A stretch of 64,000 bases of DNA from Desarmillaria ectypa (Eukaryota > Basidiomycota > Agaricomycetes > Agaricales > Physalacriaceae), in contig JAUDYN010000008.1 of assembly GCA_030407005.1 (NCBI GenBank), forward strand, positions 2,728,001 through 2,792,000, read 5' to 3'. The notes under the pieces were generated by a model. It was not told the DNA's origin and did not search any database. It was given only the letters and a program-made list of their open reading frames with translations. The translations under genes were made by a program, and so were the position numbers. This document shows positions 34,963-43,465 of the stretch, one piece after another (the first letter of the stretch is position 1; the number at the start of each line of letters is the position of its first letter).

Positions 34963-35385
34963 TGTTAGGCACCGCCTTGGGCACGTGACTTGGGACCGTC
35001 AGGTGATCCTCTCTGGGCCGTTACGCGTTCGAACGATCACCCAAATGAGAGAACTACACTAATAGTCTTTAGTGTAGTGCGAGTAAGGAGTATATGATGT
35101 TAATTAAAACAAGAGATAGAGTACAATGGTCTAATATACTCTGTTTATATAGTATTCCTACGGCGTTATATTTAGATGAAACGCTACAGTCCATGCACAA
35201 ACGGTGTCGAAGTAGGACGATCCGGGAGGATCATAGAACCAATAGTAGTCGTCTGGGGTGACAGATGGTGAGAACGGGGGTTGTCGTCGGCGAATATCTG
35301 GATACGAGTCGGTTTCTGAACTAGATTAGATGGATGAGTCATGGATATGACTCGGATAAGATAAGATAACGGAAAAATCGTAACA
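34963..35385 (-). repeat. Gypsy copy 2, 3' LTR
   Basis: 423 bp, TGTTAGGC to CGTAACA on the plus strand, about 99% identical to its partner at 43037-43460. It is preceded on the plus strand by the target duplication ATAAT. Confidence 0.96.
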
Positions 35386-35398
35386 TTACCCCCTTGTT
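35386..35398 (-). other. Polypurine tract of Gypsy copy 2
   Basis: On the minus strand AACAAGGGGGTAA abuts the 3' LTR. Confidence 0.75.
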
Positions 35399-35417
35399 AA
35401 AGCAGTCGTCCCGACTG

Positions 35418-38400
35418 CTAAGGCTCTTCCAAAGGGGTGTCATACTGTGTTGCGATTTGATTGACCCAGTACTGATCAATCAGTTTTTTCCATATTTCTT
35501 CGTCTGGATTGATAATCCATTTGACGCGTCCATCTGTTCTTTTGGCAAGGTATGCTATGTCGCCGTGTTCCGAATACTCGTGGTCCAGTATCTTGACCAC
35601 TATTTTCCTGGTTGCGATTTTTGGAGTGTATATGGTGCGGTTTACGTTGGCCTTATATTCTTGGATCGCTTCCGAGGCATTCTTCATTTCATTTTCTCGG
35701 ACCCATGAATTGTGTTCACGAGTCCATCCCTTCCATTTGACTAGGTAGTCGGTGACTTCCCTAGATGGTTGTCCTCGCTTGGACCGTACCTTTCTGGTGC
35801 GCGAGTCCAAGACTTCTTCGATTTCGTATTCTTCTTGACCGTCTATGAGATCCGGGGGAGGAGGAGGCGGTTGTTCTTGGTTTTCAAATGAGGGTGCAAC
35901 GTATGGAGTTAACAGTTTCTCATTGAATCGGGGGTGGATCTTCCAATGAGGTGGCAGTTTCAATTTGTACGCTGCTGTTCCCGACTTTTCAACGATTTCG
36001 AACGGTCCCATTCGTTTGTCGTCAAGCTTTTTCTTTGGTCGTGGAAGATGAAGGTTGGCGGTGTCAAGCCATACCTTGTCTCCGATTTGATACTCTCGTT
36101 GAGTCTGCTTCTTTTTGTCGTATTGCGCCTTCATTTGCATCGCCGCTTTTTCCAATGCTTCGTGGACCTCCTTATGGACTTTGGCCATAGTTTCCGTAAA
36201 GTCAACGGCTGTAGGGTTTGCAAAACCAGTTTTCTGTATTGACTCCGGAATGAGTCGGGGATTTCGTCCGTATAGGACCATGAAAGGACTCTTGCCCGTA
36301 GCCGAGTGAACTCGGTTGTTGTGGGCGAATTCGGCGAGTGGTAGCCATGCTACCCAGTCGGTCTGTCTATGGTTAACAAAGATACGAAGGTATTTTTCAA
36401 CCTCCTGGTTGACTCTCTCTGTCTGCCCGTCTGTCTGTGGATGATAGGCTGTAGACGCGTTTTGAGTGATATTCAGCATTCGATATAGTTCTTTCATGAA
36501 TGCTGAGATGAATTGGGGTCCTCTGTCAGAGATGACCACTTGCGGCATTCCATGCTTCGCATATACTTGGTTGCGAAGCATTAACGCCCATCCTTCTGCT
36601 GATAGTTCCTCATTGCATGGAATCAAGAGGATATTTTTGGAAAAGCGGTCTACGATGACTAGTAGAGCGTCAAATCCATCTGACTCTGGGAGTCCGGTGA
36701 TCATATCGACTGAGATATGTGTCCATGGCGTATCAGGAATTGCATTGGGGTGAAGAGGAGCCGCCTTGGCCTGCGTGTCGCTCTTCGTCCTTTGACAAGT
36801 CTCACATCCCTTGATGTAAGATTCTACGTCCTTCTTCATCTTCGGCCACCAATACTCACGGAGTATGAGTTCTTTGGTTTTAGCGATTCCGGGATGTCCA
36901 GCGGTGATATGATCATGGAATTGTGCAATGATCTCACCGCGTAACATTGAGTCGTTGGGAATATAGACTCGTCCATCGTACCACAGGATTTCGTTTTCCT
37001 GTGTGATTCCTCTTTCGTGGTTGAGGGATTTTTCAATTCCCTGGTCCCACTGTTCCTTCTGTTTTGTTGCGTCTCTTATACGCGTGATTCTTTCTTCCGT
37101 GGTTGGTATTATCAGGGCGCGGAAGTGTTCCGGGGACAGAACGACAATGTCTTTATTGTCTTCTTTTCCCTGATCATGATCATCTCGTCTACTGAGAAGA
37201 TCAGCCTTCTGGTTAGCAGTTCCGGCTTTATGCTGAAGGATAAAGTGATATTCCGCTAGTTCGGTGACCCATCGTGCTTGTCGACGATTCAACTTCTGGG
37301 GTTTTCGGAAGTATTGGAGATTCTGATGGTCCGTCCAGATCTCAATGGTTTCTTTGGCGCCCATGAGATAGTGACGCCATTCTTCTAATGCTAACATGAT
37401 GGCTAGCAACTCTTTGTCGTAGATCTCATAGTTGCGCTCAGTAGCGGTGAGCGCCTTGGACATAAAGGCGACGGGTCTCCATTTGCCTTCTTTTTCTTGG
37501 CTGAGTACAGCGCCAATGGCTCCGTCACTCGCATCTGCTTCTACTCGGAACTTTCCGTCGTCCGAAGGAATCGTTAGAACTACGTTTGTTGTCATCAGCT
37601 TCTTGATCTGATCAAACGCCTGTTCTTGTTCTGATCCCCAGGTCCAGTCTGTTTTTCCGGTCAGCTGGGTAAGAGGACGGACTATTTTGGAATAGTCTTT
37701 GATGAACTTTCGATAGAAGTTCGTGAATCCTAAGAAGGATTGTAGTTCCTTCTTTTTCGTTGGGGTTGGCCATTCTGCTATCCCTGCTATCTTGACTGGA
37801 TCCATGCGAATGGTATCTTCGCTTATGATGACCCCAAGGTATTCCGTCTCGAGTACTTCAAACTCGCATTTCTCGGCTTTGAGGAATAGCTTGTTTTCTC
37901 GAAGTCGCTGGAGTACTTGTCGTACTATGTTCCGGTGTTCTGTCAAGGATTTTGTGAAGATAAGTATATCGTCGAGGTAAATGGTGACCTTTCCTCCGGC
38001 GATCAAATCCTTGAATATGTCGTTCATCATCCACTGGAATGTGGCTGGTGAATTTGTGAGTCCGAAGAACATTACTGTGGGTTCAAAGAGCCCTCGGTTT
38101 GTTCTGAACGCAGCTTTTTCTTCGTCTCCGTCTCGAATACGGACATTGTTGTAACCCCATCGTACATCCAGCTTAGAGAAGTATTTGGCTCCTCGTAATT
38201 TGTCGATAAGCTCGGAGATGAGCGGGAGGGGATAACGATTTTTGATCGTCATTTCGTTCAACTTTCGATAGTCTTGAACTGGTCGTAGCGAGCCGTCCTT
38301 TTTCTTGACGAAGAAGAAGGGAGAGGCGAACGGGGATTTTGACAGTCGAATGCGTCCTGAGTTTAAGTTCTCATCTAAGAACTTATCTAGTTGTTCCTGC

Positions 38401-40217
38401 TCATTGCGATTGAGCGGGTACACTTTGCAATCTAAAGTAGATTTTGCATTGGGGATTAGCTCGATGGCGTGATCCCAGGTTCTTCGTTCTGGTAATTCAT
38501 CAAAGCTTTCTTTAGAGAATAAATCTCTAAAGCTTTGATATTGAGGAGGTACGAGTTCCTCAAACGTCTGCTTCGGTTTCTCAGCATTAGCTGCAGCCGC
38601 TAACTCATTCGCGTGATGGACGGCTCGAAGGATGATTTCTTCTTGCATATTGACGGCAAGAATACTTTCCCCCTCTTCGAGCTCTTCGTCCCATCGGTCT
38701 TCTTCATCTGCATCTGGCAGAGTAAAGTGGTTCTGGACACAATGACATCGTCCAAATGTCAAGGTTCCCGCCTTCCAATTGACGAAAGGGTTGTGGCGTT
38801 TAAGCCAATCGTGTCCCAAATATACAGTTTTGGAACCTAAGTCGGTGACTGCGAGGTCAATGCGTTCACTATGTCCTCCAATTGTCATTCGCAATTCTAC
38901 AAATTCGGTAACATCTCCTGCTTTATTGCACGTTCCATCGGCATTATAGACTGGTATAGGAGATGCGGCCTTCCTGGTGTCCAACTGGTGTTGTTGGACA
39001 TACGTTCGGTTGATAGAGCTGCCCGTGCAGCCGCTATCCAACAACGCTCGGGTTGTCAGTACTTTTTTCCCGGTGCATGGGGAAAGTTGAATGTCTACCA
39101 AAAAGTCTCGACCGGAACTCTTGGTGCCTCGAATATAACGAATGGGTTCGTGTAATTCGTAGAGCTGTTCCCGGGCAATGCTCTCTCCCGTTCGTAAGCT
39201 TTGGATAAGCTCGTTGTCGATTTCTCCAATTCGTTTGGGGTGTACCCAGATGGAGAGAACCGCCTTGGCGTTTGCCAGATTCTTGGAGTTGCGTATAGCG
39301 CGCATCGTCCAGTCAATTCCAAATGGTTTGAACCATTGGAATTCGTCTTGCTTCCCTGTGCATTCAGAAGACTTTTTCAGCTTTCCCGTACATTCGAAAG
39401 CAATTGATACCCCCTTGTTAAGATCGGTATCGGTTTCAACGCTTCCCTGTGCATTTGGAAGGTCGAATTTCTGTTTTTCCGGTGTTCTGCATATCGGGGT
39501 ACTGGCTTTGGATTGGCTGTCTTGCCACATCCTAAACGCCGTATCATCTTCTTCGTCGGGTACTTCAACGATGGTAGTTCTGCTGAAATGCCCCCTTTTT
39601 ACCGCCTGGGCGCTAGCGGGATCCTGTCCCTTTTCCTCGGCCGGCACCACTCGCGACGGAGTTTGAAATTCCTTGGTCATTGACTCCCAGCTAGTGCCTA
39701 AGGCGACCTTCGCACGGTTGTCAACCCTGCAACTTACCGGCCCGGTTTGGTACTCAGCTTCGTCAAGTTTTCCGCTCCCCGGACCGGTTCGTCCAGGTAA
39801 AGCCTGGCCTTGGTTAGAGGCACTGTCCTGGTCCTCCGCCGACCCTGGCGGAACTGGTGAGCTTGCCCCGCTGCTCGAAGCGGGTACTGGGACGGTCGGA
39901 CTTCTGGAAGTCCCGGAGGAGTCCCGCCTACTGGTCCCTGCTCGTCGCTGTGCGCTCAGCGGCGTATCCGGTGAGCACTGCTCGTTGGACTTTGTTGCGG
40001 CGCCAACACCACTTGGCAAGTCCCGCTCCAGTTCATCGGAGGCTCGGGATTTGTCACTACAGATACTAGTGTCAGTGTCTTCTAGTAGTATGACGTACCT
40101 GTTTGTTTTTGTTGATTCTTTCTTTGTCTTCGGCTTCGGTGAAGTCATAGATATATTTTTTGTAGGTAATTGTCTGTTTTCATAGTAATTAGTCCGACCC
40201 GTGGAAACCGAGGACAC
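35418..40217 (-). CDS. pol: Pol polyprotein of Gypsy copy 2
   Basis: 1599 codons are uninterrupted from the first listed codon (GTG at 40217); the frame is actually open further upstream into gag, so it is probably made as a Gag-Pol fusion by -1 frameshifting. Domains in order: ~370 poorly conserved residues, aspartic protease (LLDSGCTGSS near residue 390), reverse transcriptase (FGLTNSPATFQ, YLDDILIFT near 745), RNase H (VEADASDGAIG), zinc-binding and DDE integrase (HITAGHPG...CETCQ, SDRGPQF), and a chromodomain near residues 1460-1520 (EEYEIEEVLDSR, YLVKWKGWTREHNSW). The chromodomain places it with chromoviruses and may direct integration to particular chromatin. The first in-frame ATG is about 70 nt inside this frame, so reinitiation after gag is the main alternative to frameshifting. 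Confidence 0.95.
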   Translation of the reverse strand: MSSVSTGRTNYYENRQLPTKNISMTSPKPKTKKESTKTNRYVILLEDTDTSICSDKSRASDELERDLPSGVGAATKSNEQCSPDTPLSAQRRAGTSRRDSSGTSRSPTVPVPASSSGASSPVPPGSAEDQDSASNQGQALPGRTGPGSGKLDEAEYQTGPVSCRVDNRAKVALGTSWESMTKEFQTPSRVVPAEEKGQDPASAQAVKRGHFSRTTIVEVPDEEDDTAFRMWQDSQSKASTPICRTPEKQKFDLPNAQGSVETDTDLNKGVSIAFECTGKLKKSSECTGKQDEFQWFKPFGIDWTMRAIRNSKNLANAKAVLSIWVHPKRIGEIDNELIQSLRTGESIAREQLYELHEPIRYIRGTKSSGRDFLVDIQLSPCTGKKVLTTRALLDSGCTGSSINRTYVQQHQLDTRKAASPIPVYNADGTCNKAGDVTEFVELRMTIGGHSERIDLAVTDLGSKTVYLGHDWLKRHNPFVNWKAGTLTFGRCHCVQNHFTLPDADEEDRWDEELEEGESILAVNMQEEIILRAVHHANELAAAANAEKPKQTFEELVPPQYQSFRDLFSKESFDELPERRTWDHAIELIPNAKSTLDCKVYPLNRNEQEQLDKFLDENLNSGRIRLSKSPFASPFFFVKKKDGSLRPVQDYRKLNEMTIKNRYPLPLISELIDKLRGAKYFSKLDVRWGYNNVRIRDGDEEKAAFRTNRGLFEPTVMFFGLTNSPATFQWMMNDIFKDLIAGGKVTIYLDDILIFTKSLTEHRNIVRQVLQRLRENKLFLKAEKCEFEVLETEYLGVIISEDTIRMDPVKIAGIAEWPTPTKKKELQSFLGFTNFYRKFIKDYSKIVRPLTQLTGKTDWTWGSEQEQAFDQIKKLMTTNVVLTIPSDDGKFRVEADASDGAIGAVLSQEKEGKWRPVAFMSKALTATERNYEIYDKELLAIMLALEEWRHYLMGAKETIEIWTDHQNLQYFRKPQKLNRRQARWVTELAEYHFILQHKAGTANQKADLLSRRDDHDQGKEDNKDIVVLSPEHFRALIIPTTEERITRIRDATKQKEQWDQGIEKSLNHERGITQENEILWYDGRVYIPNDSMLRGEIIAQFHDHITAGHPGIAKTKELILREYWWPKMKKDVESYIKGCETCQRTKSDTQAKAAPLHPNAIPDTPWTHISVDMITGLPESDGFDALLVIVDRFSKNILLIPCNEELSAEGWALMLRNQVYAKHGMPQVVISDRGPQFISAFMKELYRMLNITQNASTAYHPQTDGQTERVNQEVEKYLRIFVNHRQTDWVAWLPLAEFAHNNRVHSATGKSPFMVLYGRNPRLIPESIQKTGFANPTAVDFTETMAKVHKEVHEALEKAAMQMKAQYDKKKQTQREYQIGDKVWLDTANLHLPRPKKKLDDKRMGPFEIVEKSGTAAYKLKLPPHWKIHPRFNEKLLTPYVAPSFENQEQPPPPPPDLIDGQEEYEIEEVLDSRTRKVRSKRGQPSREVTDYLVKWKGWTREHNSWVRENEMKNASEAIQEYKANVNRTIYTPKIATRKIVVKILDHEYSEHGDIAYLAKRTDGRVKWIINPDEEIWKKLIDQYWVNQIATQYDTPLEEP

Positions 40218-40229
40218 ACCTTGAGACTT

Positions 40230-40271
40230 GGGCGTGCAAGGGGAATCGAACCCTTGACGCCCTACTCTTTT
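40230..40271 (-). promoter_or_regulatory. Predicted -1 frameshift signal with tRNA-like hairpin, gag-pol junction of copy 2
   Basis: This is identical to the copy 1 signal: AAAA slip site (40268-40271 on the opposite strand), 5-nt spacer, and a 12-bp hairpin at 40230-40262 whose first G closes the gag stop codon (40264-40262). Flanking bases differ between copies while slip site, spacer and hairpin do not. Pol is again in the -1 frame. Confidence 0.65.
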
Positions 40272-42787
40272 ACCTCCTCGATCTTGGAGGTGCTCGGCAC
40301 CACTGCGTCAGTGGGCCCCACGTATCTCACTACGTTCTTCTCTTTTCTCGTAGGGCAATCCCTGCTCAGGTGACCCTTTTGGTCGCACCTGAAGCAGCGC
40401 CCCTCGGCTCGTTGCCGGTCTACGTCCATGGGCTTCCCCCCCCCCCCGTACGTCGTCCACTTACCGGTTCCAGCATCGCGACCGGTCCCTCCACTCCCAA
40501 CACTCGGTTTTGGAGCCGAGGAACTTGTCGCCCCAGCGGTATTCTTGCCGCCGGGTTGCTGTTGTTGGGGACGCGGGCCCTGCTTCTGACCGTCCCGAGG
40601 CGTACTGGTGGTCTGGTCAAAGACCCACTTCCGCTGTCTCTCTTCATACATTTGGAGAATGCGTTCCTTCCACTCTGGGTATGAGCGCGGAATGCTCACC
40701 CCCATATTTGAGATAAAGGTGGTATATGAACTAGGAACTCCTAGTCGTACCGCCTTTACCATCGCGCCTCTTTCCGCTTCATCGGATCTTCGACCCGCTA
40801 ACTTTGCTTCTTCTTCCAGCTTCTGGAAGTAGTGGGAGGCAGGCTGTGCTCCCATGCGCAGATCGAACATGCGCTTTTCGTGAATTTCCTCGATCGCCGG
40901 ATCTCGGAATTGTCTTGTGACTAAGTCGACGAAGTCGGCCCAGTCGGGGTATCGGAAGTGGGCAGCGGTGCCATCAAAGGCATCGCCTACCCAGTATTCG
41001 GGTCTCTTGTAGACCCACCAGTCCTTGGCGGCGCCCTCGAAGTGGGATGTCGCGAATAGTACCAGGTGCGACGGCACCTGGAAATAGTGTCTGAATACTT
41101 CAAAATAGGCGATACAATCGCCTATGAAGCGTTCAATGTCGTCATGGTCCCCTTTGAACGGGGCGGGGACCTTGACGAGGGTCGGCTTGATGCCCAAGTA
41201 CGGGGCATCAGCGGCGGCATTCCTGACCGGATTCGGGATTGGGTCAGGTGGTCCCTGACCAGGGGGCGGTCTTGGGATCGAGAATCGATCCGGCCTGTAC
41301 CCCGGGTACCCTCTTGGTGGTCCCGGCGGTCTTCCCCTCTCCGGCTCCTTCTCTCGCTCTTGGGCTCGGAGGTAGTCCGCCAGTGTCTTGCGGGCGGAGT
41401 CCTCCTTGTCGAGCTCGCTACGCATCTCCGCTATGCGCCGCTCTTTCTCCTGTAACTCGGTTCGCATTTGCTGCCGAGTTTCTTCTGCCGTGGCAGGATT
41501 TCTTGACGCCCCTGCGGTGGCGTTTCCTGCCGGCGTTCCTTCTGCTTCCATTTCTTCTCCTGCCCCTGCAAAGAGAAGACTGCCACCCTGATAAGGGTGG
41601 TATCCTTGGTGACGCACCTGATGATGAGGAGGTGAATCGGGAAGTGGTCGTGGGTTTACGACCGGGGTATCCGGTGGGTAACCCGGATAGATTTCGTATT
41701 GAGGGTGGTGGTATTCCATCCCTCCATAGTAACCTGTATCGTAGGTAAACGTATTATATTGAGGCTCTTCCTCCTCAATCTTCTCGTGCCATCTCCAGCC
41801 TCCAGAGATGCTGGAGGGTCCTGTCCAGCTCTCGTTGCTCCCGTGGGGTCCTGGGTAGTAACCCTGGAAAACGATCCCCGGCGGCGGGACCGAAGATTGA
41901 CCGGTCGCGGTTGGCGTGAATCCGGTGATTGACGATGAGGGCCCTGGCGTTGCTAGGGCCTTCCATCGGTACTCGGATGGGGTCGCCCCTGTTGAGGGCG
42001 AGCCACTCATCCATCTCCATTCTGGGTTCTTCCCAGAGGTCTCGGGCTTCGACGTCCCTTCGTCGAATTTCCCATGCTGCGGTCCGGTATGGACCGAATA
42101 TTCTCCGATCGTAGTCGGAGAGTTCTGGCCACGTGTAATCGAGCCCGTCGGAGTTGAAGGGATCGTCGGGGGCAAGGGGAGCGGCCTGGGTGTGGATTCC
42201 GACGAGACCGTCGTCGGACTCGTCATCGGAGATTTCGATGACGGGGAGGGAGGAGATGGAGATTTCCTCCCTGCTTGGCCACCGCTCACGGCTCCAGGGA
42301 CCGTAGGGGTGGGTCCGATCCATTCCGGGATCGTTGGGGTGTCGGGGTCCGTTGGAGTTGGACCCGTTGCTGCTGTTGCTGTCGTCGCTGTTGGACGACG
42401 AGGAATCGGACCTTCGCTGGGATTGGCGAAGGGCGGGGGTTCTTGGACGAGGGGGGGGACCGGGGTATGGGGGCGGGGGTTCATCCCCATCAGACCATAC
42501 GTCCCTCTCGTGTTCCTCGGTCTCCTCAGGACCGATTGTTGGTTGCTCCATTGCTGCGGTGGATCGTTCCACCCGGCTCCGGAGGAGGAGAGCCCTCGCG
42601 TTGTAGGCGAGAGCGTTTCGGGCAATTCGAGCCCGAAGTTCTGCAATCCCCGGAGACGGGGGCCACGAATTAGTGCTCTCCTCGGAGGAGGAGGAGGGCC
42701 CGATGATGAATCGGGTCCGGGGACGAACGAGTGGGATCTCCGCTCGTTCTCCCAGTCTTGCGGGGGATATCCCCCTGGGAAGGTCAT
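40262..42787 (-). CDS. gag: Gag of Gypsy copy 2
   Basis: The 841-aa structural protein is intact. The N-terminal ~335 residues are Pro/Ser/Gly-rich and overlap ORF0 in another frame. A coiled coil follows (ELQEKERRIAEMRSELDKED), then the Retrotrans_gag fold (PAPFKGDHDDIERFIGDC, RMGAQPASHYFQKLEEEA) and a CCHC zinc knuckle (CFRCDQKGHLSRDC) near residue 810. At 841 aa it is longer than typical Ty3/Gypsy Gag; the excess is the low-complexity overlap region. The ATG is the second downstream of the LTR. Confidence 0.93.
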   Translation of the reverse strand: MTFPGGYPPQDWENERRSHSFVPGPDSSSGPPPPPRRALIRGPRLRGLQNFGLELPETLSPTTRGLSSSGAGWNDPPQQWSNQQSVLRRPRNTRGTYGLMGMNPRPHTPVPPLVQEPPPFANPSEGPIPRRPTATTATAATGPTPTDPDTPTIPEWIGPTPTVPGAVSGGQAGRKSPSPPSPSSKSPMTSPTTVSSESTPRPLPLPPTIPSTPTGSITRGQNSPTTIGEYSVHTGPQHGKFDEGTSKPETSGKNPEWRWMSGSPSTGATPSEYRWKALATPGPSSSITGFTPTATGQSSVPPPGIVFQGYYPGPHGSNESWTGPSSISGGWRWHEKIEEEEPQYNTFTYDTGYYGGMEYHHPQYEIYPGYPPDTPVVNPRPLPDSPPHHQVRHQGYHPYQGGSLLFAGAGEEMEAEGTPAGNATAGASRNPATAEETRQQMRTELQEKERRIAEMRSELDKEDSARKTLADYLRAQEREKEPERGRPPGPPRGYPGYRPDRFSIPRPPPGQGPPDPIPNPVRNAAADAPYLGIKPTLVKVPAPFKGDHDDIERFIGDCIAYFEVFRHYFQVPSHLVLFATSHFEGAAKDWWVYKRPEYWVGDAFDGTAAHFRYPDWADFVDLVTRQFRDPAIEEIHEKRMFDLRMGAQPASHYFQKLEEEAKLAGRRSDEAERGAMVKAVRLGVPSSYTTFISNMGVSIPRSYPEWKERILQMYEERQRKWVFDQTTSTPRDGQKQGPRPQQQQPGGKNTAGATSSSAPKPSVGSGGTGRDAGTGKWTTYGGGGKPMDVDRQRAEGRCFRCDQKGHLSRDCPTRKEKNVVRYVGPTDAVVPSTSKIEEVKE

Positions 42788-42977
42788 GTGTGGCGGGCGG
42801 AACGGGGCGGGGTTCTGGTTCTGGTCTCCGGGGTTGCCTCCTTAGCAAGGCCCGGAGTTCTTCCTCGTAGATAAGTACGGCGAGGACTGTAAAAAAGGAT
42901 AATAGAATGGCGCCGCCAATGGCAACGCCGAGGGAGACGGTTCGGGGTTCTTGAGAGTTTCTGTCTTCTCCGGACAT
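41775..42977 (-). CDS. ORF0 of Gypsy copy 2, predicted membrane protein overlapping gag
   Basis: 400 codons from the first ATG after the LTR (42977). It has the same layout as copy 1: helix at residues 14-36, DEPPPPYPG, SUMO-interaction-like LPVIEISDDESDD, and a Trp/Arg-rich C-terminal third ending HLWRLEMARED. It overlaps gag by 1013 nt. The open frame extends upstream to 43058 but without an ATG. Amino-acid differences from copy 1 cluster in the Ser/Asn/Gly linker; the helix, PPPY and C-terminal third are nearly unchanged. The role is unknown; a membrane or budding-related accessory protein is speculation. Confidence 0.62.
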   Translation of the reverse strand: MSGEDRNSQEPRTVSLGVAIGGAILLSFFTVLAVLIYEEELRALLRRQPRRPEPEPRPVPPATHDLPRGISPARLGERAEIPLVRPRTRFIIGPSSSSEESTNSWPPSPGIAELRARIARNALAYNARALLLRSRVERSTAAMEQPTIGPEETEEHERDVWSDGDEPPPPYPGPPPRPRTPALRQSQRRSDSSSSNSDDSNSSNGSNSNGPRHPNDPGMDRTHPYGPWSRERWPSREEISISSLPVIEISDDESDDGLVGIHTQAAPLAPDDPFNSDGLDYTWPELSDYDRRIFGPYRTAAWEIRRRDVEARDLWEEPRMEMDEWLALNRGDPIRVPMEGPSNARALIVNHRIHANRDRSIFGPAAGDRFPGLLPRTPREQRELDRTLQHLWRLEMARED

Positions 42978-43023
42978 GAGTTCTTCTATACGGCTAGCGT
43001 AATAGAAGAAAAGTTGGTTGGAA

Positions 43024-43036
43024 ATCTCTTGTTTTA
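43024..43036 (-). other. Gypsy copy 2 self-primer binding site
   Basis: On the minus strand TAAAACAAGAGAT follows the 5' LTR. Its perfect complement is inside that LTR (43180-43192 on the plus strand), at the predicted RNA 5' end. The arrangement is the same as in copy 1. Confidence 0.8.
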
Positions 43037-43460
43037 TGTTAGGCACTGCCTTGGGCACGTGACTTGGGACTGTCAGGTGATCCTCTCTGGGCCGTTACGC
43101 GTTCGAAACGATCACCCAAATGAGAGAACTACGCTAATAGTCTTTAGTGTAGTGCGAGTAAGGAGTATATGATGTTAATTAAAACAAGAGATAGAGTACA
43201 ATGGTCTAATATACTCTGTTTATATAGTATTCCTACGGCGTTATATTTAGATGAAACGCTACAGTCCATGCACAAACGGTGTCGAAGTAGGACGATCCGG
43301 GAGGATCATAGAACCAATAGTAGTCGTCTGGGGTGACAGATGGTGAGAACGGGGGTTGTCGTCGGCGAATATCTGGATACAAGTCGGTTTCTGAACTAGA
43401 TTAGATGGATGAGTCATGGATATGACTCGGATAAGATAAGATAACGGAAAAATCGTAACA
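43037..43460 (-). repeat. Gypsy copy 2, 5' LTR
   Basis: 424 bp (one extra A relative to its partner). It contains the promoter TATA box and is followed on the plus strand by the target duplication ATAAT. Confidence 0.96.
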
Positions 43461-43465
43461 ATAAT

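Larger units (their letters stand above)
34963..43460 (-). mobile_element. Ty3/Gypsy chromovirus, copy 2 (complete, all frames open)
   Basis: The 8498-bp element is bounded by LTRs of 423 and 424 bp and flanked by the 5-bp target duplication ATAAT (34958-34962 and 43461-43465). LTRs differ by four transitions and one 1-base indel, so it is younger than copy 1. ORF0, gag and pol have no internal stops, so it may be an autonomous active element. It is inserted within a CpG-free repeat block, which continues on both sides. Confidence 0.97.

Noticed and set aside
34963..43460. Long antisense frames across both Gypsy copies
   Set aside because: They are shadows of gag and pol on the opposite strand, without motifs of their own.
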